A stretch of 33,630 nt of DNA, from positions 1 to 33,630 of IMG/VR virus record IMGVR_UViG_3300034190_000422; one strand, 5' to 3'. This stretch comes from a virus. Shown piece after piece: positions 30,093 through 33,630 of the stretch. A model generated the notes under the pieces. It was not told the origin of the DNA. It was given only the letters and a program-made list of their open reading frames with translations, and ran no database searches. Both the position numbers and the translations under genes were made by a program. The first letter of the stretch is position 1, and each line of letters opens with the position of its first letter.

Positions 30093-30484
30093 ATTGAAGG
30101 ATTCTCCACAACGTATCTATGTTTATTCTTTCTAAATGTTCTCATGTATTTTCTATTCAAATGTCCAAAATGTTTTAAGTTTTCTTTCTTAACTTTCTTA
30201 ATTGCCGCTGGACCACCTAAACAAACAAAGTGCATATACCAAAAAATATCTCCACAATTCCACTCATCAGGTTGTAATCTACGATTTGAATCTACAAAAT
30301 CTTTTTCAATCTTTTCATTTATAAACGCATACGTTAAAAATCCTGAATCAAAAATTTTATACTGATTTAATTCCATCGGTGGTAAAATAAATCTTTTTAA
30401 ATCTTTTAGTGTATAGTGTTTATGATTCTCTGATTTTGCTAAGTAGTCACATATAGTAATAAAGTCTTTATTCTTATCTCTCAT
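30086..30484 (-). CDS. HlyC-like (RTX toxin-activating type) lysine acyltransferase, 132 aa
   Basis: Resembles the HlyC family, which moves a fatty acyl chain from acyl-carrier protein to lysines of a protein. Recalled E. coli HlyC aligns over most of the length: ILPPMELNQYKIF with its LPAIQANQY region, LTYAFINEKIE with its AYCSWANLS, and DEWNCGDIFWYMHFVCLGG with its DWTSGDRKWFIDWIAPFG. HlyC's catalytic His23 aligns without gaps to His21 here. Its catalytic Asp92 aligns to His85, a missing key residue. The C-terminus is basic (RKYMRTFRKNKHR). The gene is TAATG-coupled to the virion gene upstream and overlaps the desaturase gene. No RTX toxin is encoded in the window, so the target is unknown. 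Confidence 0.75.
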   Translation of the reverse strand: MRDKNKDFITICDYLAKSENHKHYTLKDLKRFILPPMELNQYKIFDSGFLTYAFINEKIEKDFVDSNRRLQPDEWNCGDIFWYMHFVCLGGPAAIKKVKKENLKHFGHLNRKYMRTFRKNKHRYVVENPSIC

Positions 30485-30768
30485 TAGTTTAAATCATGCC
30501 AAGAAGTTTCTGCCCCTAAACTAACATAACCTACAAACTTCCCTCTACTTGCTGCATATGCAATGTTACCTGCTTGTGGTCTACCAATCTCTGTTACAGT
30601 AACAACAGTAAAAATATTTGTTGTAGGTCTAGTTTCTTCCTGTACATCCCTTGTCTGTAAATCTAATATTAATTTTGCTCCCCATTCAGATAAAGTGTCA
30701 TAAAGATTATCTACTTCTGAATCTATAAAGCGAACAAACTTAGGTAATTCTGGATAACGTACTGGCAT
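30484..30768 (-). CDS. small probable virion-associated protein, 94 aa
   Basis: No family is recognised. The N-terminus PVRYPELPKFVRFIDSEVDN is followed by a mixed alpha/beta segment and a C-terminal strand-rich part (TNIFTVVTVTEIGRP then GYVSLGAETSWHDLN). Both ends are coupled: TAATG with the gp10-like gene before it and TAATG with the acyltransferase gene after it. Its place in the late operon suggests a structural or assembly role, perhaps as a partner of the tail protein upstream. Confidence 0.5.
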   Translation of the reverse strand: MPVRYPELPKFVRFIDSEVDNLYDTLSEWGAKLILDLQTRDVQEETRPTTNIFTVVTVTEIGRPQAGNIAYAASRGKFVGYVSLGAETSWHDLN

Positions 30769-32621
30769 TACCTAAGTCCGTCCTCTTGTAAAGAAAGTCT
30801 TAAAGAGCCATATCTCCATTCAGTCCCGCCAGTACCTTCAGAAGAAACTAGAATGATTGCTTGCCTTCCTCTTGCCCTTAGATCAACCTTCTTTGTAGCT
30901 GGTGTAATTGTGAATGGTCCTTTTGTAACTGCATCATTAACTGGAAAGTTTTGTGCAATAATACTAAAATTAAGATTACCATTGTTTAATGTAAAGTCAG
31001 GGATAAGTCTATCCATAAACATCATTTCATTTCCATCTTCAATATCAAATGCTGCCGACTCAATAAACGATGCTTGGGGCTGTCCATTAGCTGTAAAGAT
31101 TTGTGGAGGTTCGTTATCAATAAGATAAGAAGAAACATCCGTTGTAATTGTATTTCCAAATACATCCTTATCGTCATATGTTGTATATATAGTTGTACCA
31201 AACGACCATGTTTTTTCTAATGGATTATAGATAACATATTTATCTGGTTCTTCAGCCTCTGAAGAACAGTAGAGCCATATGATTTCTTTAAACTCAGAAT
31301 TAATTCCAGCATAAACTTTATCTTCAGCGTTACGATTAAAGTTATCAAAAATATATCTACGAACTGTGCAATCTAAATTTCTAACCTGACCATCGAAAGC
31401 GTAGAAATTATCCTTACCCATCCATATTGAGATACCATCAAAGTCAACTGCAGCATGCGGACCAATCAAACCACAGTTTGTACCACCCTGTTGAAAACTA
31501 AATACAAAAGGTGGTCCAGTAAATGTCATTAACCAAATAGAATTGTCAGTCCATATATTAACAGCATTTCTAGAACGAACCGCCCCAACAATCTCAGTAC
31601 CATCTGTTAAAATATTTTCACCTGATGTACTACTAACAGAAGGAGTAAAGTTATTAAAATTGTTTTGATCTGACCAACGAACAAGCATAGGATTGAATGT
31701 ACCTGTTCCAAACTCTGTTGATCCAAAAGCTACAACATGCCTATCATTAGGAGATACTAAAATATAATTATTAACAGAAGGTGAAGCACTAATAATTACA
31801 GCCCTATCAGGAGTAGATTCAATAGTAGTATCCCATTTAAATATTCGACTACCTCTTCTACAAGCTATAATGTCTTCTCCGAAGGTATCTAAACTCCACT
31901 GTGTATTTCTAGTAATAATATTAGAAGCAGAGGCTGGTTGATTCCATGCCCGTACACCTGTTACAGAAGCACCAGCATTATAAACATCTGCACCATAACC
32001 TAAGTTAGTGATAGCTGTATTTGTACCAGTAGGTAAAAGATATTTTAGTGTAGCAGTACCTACCCTATTCTGTGTCGATTCTGCAGCTACGGTTGTTTCA
32101 AAATGAAATCTATTACTGTTAATAACTGATACATTAAAAGTTCTACCACTTAAATCTTGATTACCACCTATTGAGGTTGAAGATGTAAATGTAACAAAAT
32201 CTCCGGTTGCTGCACCATGTGATGAAACAGAAACAATAATCGTTGTTTCAGTAGCTACGGTATAAAAACCATTATTAGTTCCATCAATAGTAACGATAGC
32301 TAAAACATTAGTACCTACACTAACTTCTTTAATAGGAGTTATATCAATATTTTCATCGTTGTTATATTCATATAACTTCTTCTCTGTTCCAAAAGAAGCA
32401 AACTTATATGCATCATTATCAGACCATGTAATTATGTCTCTAGCAGTACCATCAAAAGGAGTTGAAACTCTTTTTACATACCCTCTTAAATTTTCAGGTC
32501 GGCCTTGACGAAACCTAACCTTATCACCGTTATACCAAGAACCCTCTTCTGCATACTCAGTAGATTCCCTATTAATACCGGGTTTAAAATTTAATTTTAC
32601 AAGTCTTGAATTAGTTGACAT
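30768..32621 (-). CDS. P22 gp10-like tail accessory/stabilisation protein, 617 aa
   Basis: A beta-rich protein with repeated strand-turn units, probably a propeller-like fold. The start LVKLNFKPGINRESTEYAEE, WYNGDKVRFRQGRPENLRGY and later DGISIWMGKDNFYAFDGQV and YVIYNPLEKTWSFGT resemble the layout of P22 gp10-type proteins, which plug and stabilise the portal-tail junction. An inserted region near 105-215 is Thr/Ser-rich. This supports a short-tailed virion. The remaining tail tube genes are not in the window. Confidence 0.65.
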   Translation of the reverse strand: MSTNSRLVKLNFKPGINRESTEYAEEGSWYNGDKVRFRQGRPENLRGYVKRVSTPFDGTARDIITWSDNDAYKFASFGTEKKLYEYNNDENIDITPIKEVSVGTNVLAIVTIDGTNNGFYTVATETTIIVSVSSHGAATGDFVTFTSSTSIGGNQDLSGRTFNVSVINSNRFHFETTVAAESTQNRVGTATLKYLLPTGTNTAITNLGYGADVYNAGASVTGVRAWNQPASASNIITRNTQWSLDTFGEDIIACRRGSRIFKWDTTIESTPDRAVIISASPSVNNYILVSPNDRHVVAFGSTEFGTGTFNPMLVRWSDQNNFNNFTPSVSSTSGENILTDGTEIVGAVRSRNAVNIWTDNSIWLMTFTGPPFVFSFQQGGTNCGLIGPHAAVDFDGISIWMGKDNFYAFDGQVRNLDCTVRRYIFDNFNRNAEDKVYAGINSEFKEIIWLYCSSEAEEPDKYVIYNPLEKTWSFGTTIYTTYDDKDVFGNTITTDVSSYLIDNEPPQIFTANGQPQASFIESAAFDIEDGNEMMFMDRLIPDFTLNNGNLNFSIIAQNFPVNDAVTKGPFTITPATKKVDLRARGRQAIILVSSEGTGGTEWRYGSLRLSLQEDGLR

Positions 32622-32627
32622 ATGTTC

Positions 32628-33530
32628 TTACCCAAATGAAGAAACAAAAACTGTATCAATAGCCGATACGTCTCTAGCATTGTACACAAGTAAGTCTACA
32701 GAGTTTATAGATGTAGACATTGTAGGAGCAGTTCCTCCTGAAAAGTTATAGGCATCTCCAAAAGCTAATGTTCTACTTCCAGTGCCATCTTGAATAACGT
32801 AGATATGTCCTGTTTGCCCAGCAACAGCATTAGACGGATTCTCTAATGTTCTATTACCTCCTAGACTTACAACAAAGTGTGTGCCTGTAGCAAAATCAAC
32901 AGCAATAGAAGCTGCATCAGTTAAAGTTACGGGAGTACCAGCTACTTGTTTTTTAAATGTAGCACTATTAATTGTTGCTGCTGAAACAGACACAGTACCT
33001 ATATAAGCGTCTGTTGCAGAAATACTTGTAGCAAAACCTACAGCAGATGTAAAAGTATTAAGTTGAGTGAAAATATTAGTAGCTGACAGTTGAGCAAAAG
33101 TGGCAGATAAATCAAATCCCGCAGCATTAAGAGGATAAACAGATACTGAATCTGAAAAATATACTCCTGCAACCGATGCGTTAATCGTTGATCCTGAACC
33201 GCTTCCTGTCTTGAGTGTAATGGATGAATCATTTTGTCTAACAGTTTGATCATTAACTATATAAAATTTAGATTTTACAGGTATAGTAATATTAATATCA
33301 GCAGAAACAGTACCCACAAATTCTAACATAGCTGAACGAGATTGGTCTTCTGCACCATTAGCTTCGGTTAAAGTAATATTAGCCGCACTACAGGATATAG
33401 TAGTGTATCCTGCAATAGCAGAATCAACCAGATTAATAACCTCGTTATTAAGAATCAATCCCCAACTATTAGGATTATCCCCATCCCCCTGTTTTGTAAG
33501 GCGTATATTAGTTGTATAAGTACTCGCCAT
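32628..33530 (-). CDS. tail fibre-like protein, 300 aa
   Basis: The N-terminus (NIRLTKQGDGDNPNSWGLIL then NNEVINLVDSAIAGYTTI) is a typical phage tail fibre or spike start that attaches to the virion. The rest is strongly beta, rich in Ser, Thr, Ala and Ile with many short repeats, and ends in VFVSSFG. It probably binds the host surface or a tail component; no enzymatic or chaperone domain is visible. It is short for a full receptor-binding fibre. Confidence 0.7.
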   Translation of the reverse strand: MASTYTTNIRLTKQGDGDNPNSWGLILNNEVINLVDSAIAGYTTISCSAANITLTEANGAEDQSRSAMLEFVGTVSADINITIPVKSKFYIVNDQTVRQNDSSITLKTGSGSGSTINASVAGVYFSDSVSVYPLNAAGFDLSATFAQLSATNIFTQLNTFTSAVGFATSISATDAYIGTVSVSAATINSATFKKQVAGTPVTLTDAASIAVDFATGTHFVVSLGGNRTLENPSNAVAGQTGHIYVIQDGTGSRTLAFGDAYNFSGGTAPTMSTSINSVDLLVYNARDVSAIDTVFVSSFG

Positions 33531-33532
33531 TA

Positions 33533-33630
33533 TTATATTCCTTTATCTTTTGCTGGTGTTCCAGCAGCTACTATGTAACCTGCTACCATTTTATTAGGTG
33601 TAACTATCTTCATTATAGAAGTTTCTATCT
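33533..33630 (-). CDS. C-terminal end of an unknown protein (partial)
   Basis: An open frame enters from the right edge on this strand and ends at a TAA (33535-33533) three bases before the tail fibre ATG. At least 31 codons are visible, including KIVTPNKMVAGYIVAAG and a final KDKGI. An internal ATG at 33613 could instead start a 26-aa peptide. Spacing and strand fit another late gene. Confidence 0.5.
   Translation of the reverse strand, partial: IETSIMKIVTPNKMVAGYIVAAGTPAKDKGI

Noticed and set aside
1-33630. CRISPR array, insertion sequence or second tRNA
   Set aside because: No regularly spaced repeats, transposase-like genes with terminal inverted repeats, or other tRNA T-arm signatures were found on reading both strands by eye.

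Overview
This window looks like most of the genome of a lytic, short-tailed (podovirus-like) phage of a marine bacterium, probably an alphaproteobacterium. The evidence is a T7-type replication set (primase-helicase, family A DNA polymerase, ssDNA-binding protein, nucleases), the pairing of FAD-dependent thymidylate synthase ThyX with a B12-dependent class II ribonucleotide reductase, a gene-transfer-agent-type holin, and virion proteins of the kinds seen in uncultured marine phages. No integrase, excisionase or lysogeny repressor is visible. The host assignment is an inference. The DNA looks AT-rich by eye and favours AGA/AGG arginine codons. Large terminase, portal and capsid genes are absent and presumably lie beyond the right edge. 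No stretch over about 300 bases lacks a gene.

Plus strand, 1 to 18398 (early and middle genes). The first 5.3 kb holds many tiny genes joined by ATGA or TAATG overlaps. Among them are a DUF932 protein, a MazG-like pyrophosphohydrolase, a deaminase-like protein, a SleB-type cell-wall hydrolase and ThyX. A 20-bp inverted repeat (5250-5300) then separates this block from the replication module: primase-helicase, a putative nuclease, DNA polymerase, a small helix-turn-helix protein, SSB, a RecB/Cas4-like exonuclease and a resolvase-like nuclease. DUF3310 and class II ribonucleotide reductase follow, then an HNH endonuclease whose stop codon lies inside a tRNA-Arg(UCU) gene. Next comes an Hsp20 gene with its own sigma70-like promoter and flanking hairpins, a GNAT-like protein, two overlapping glycosyltransferase genes, a holin and the small terminase subunit.

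Minus strand, 33630 down to 18471 (late virion and lysis genes), converging on the plus-strand genes near 18.4 kb. In transcription order these are the end of an unknown gene, a tail fibre-like protein, a P22 gp10-like tail protein, a 94-aa protein, a HlyC-like lysine acyltransferase, a fatty acid desaturase, four large virion or ejection-type proteins, a further virion protein, an M15 peptidase endolysin and a membrane/coiled-coil protein.

The most unusual feature is the acyltransferase-desaturase pair (29337-30484). It is translationally coupled and sits inside the late virion operon. The two enzymes could together prepare and attach an unsaturated acyl chain to a virion or host protein. 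This is a hypothesis. The acyltransferase keeps the HlyC-type catalytic histidine, but has histidine where HlyC has its catalytic aspartate.
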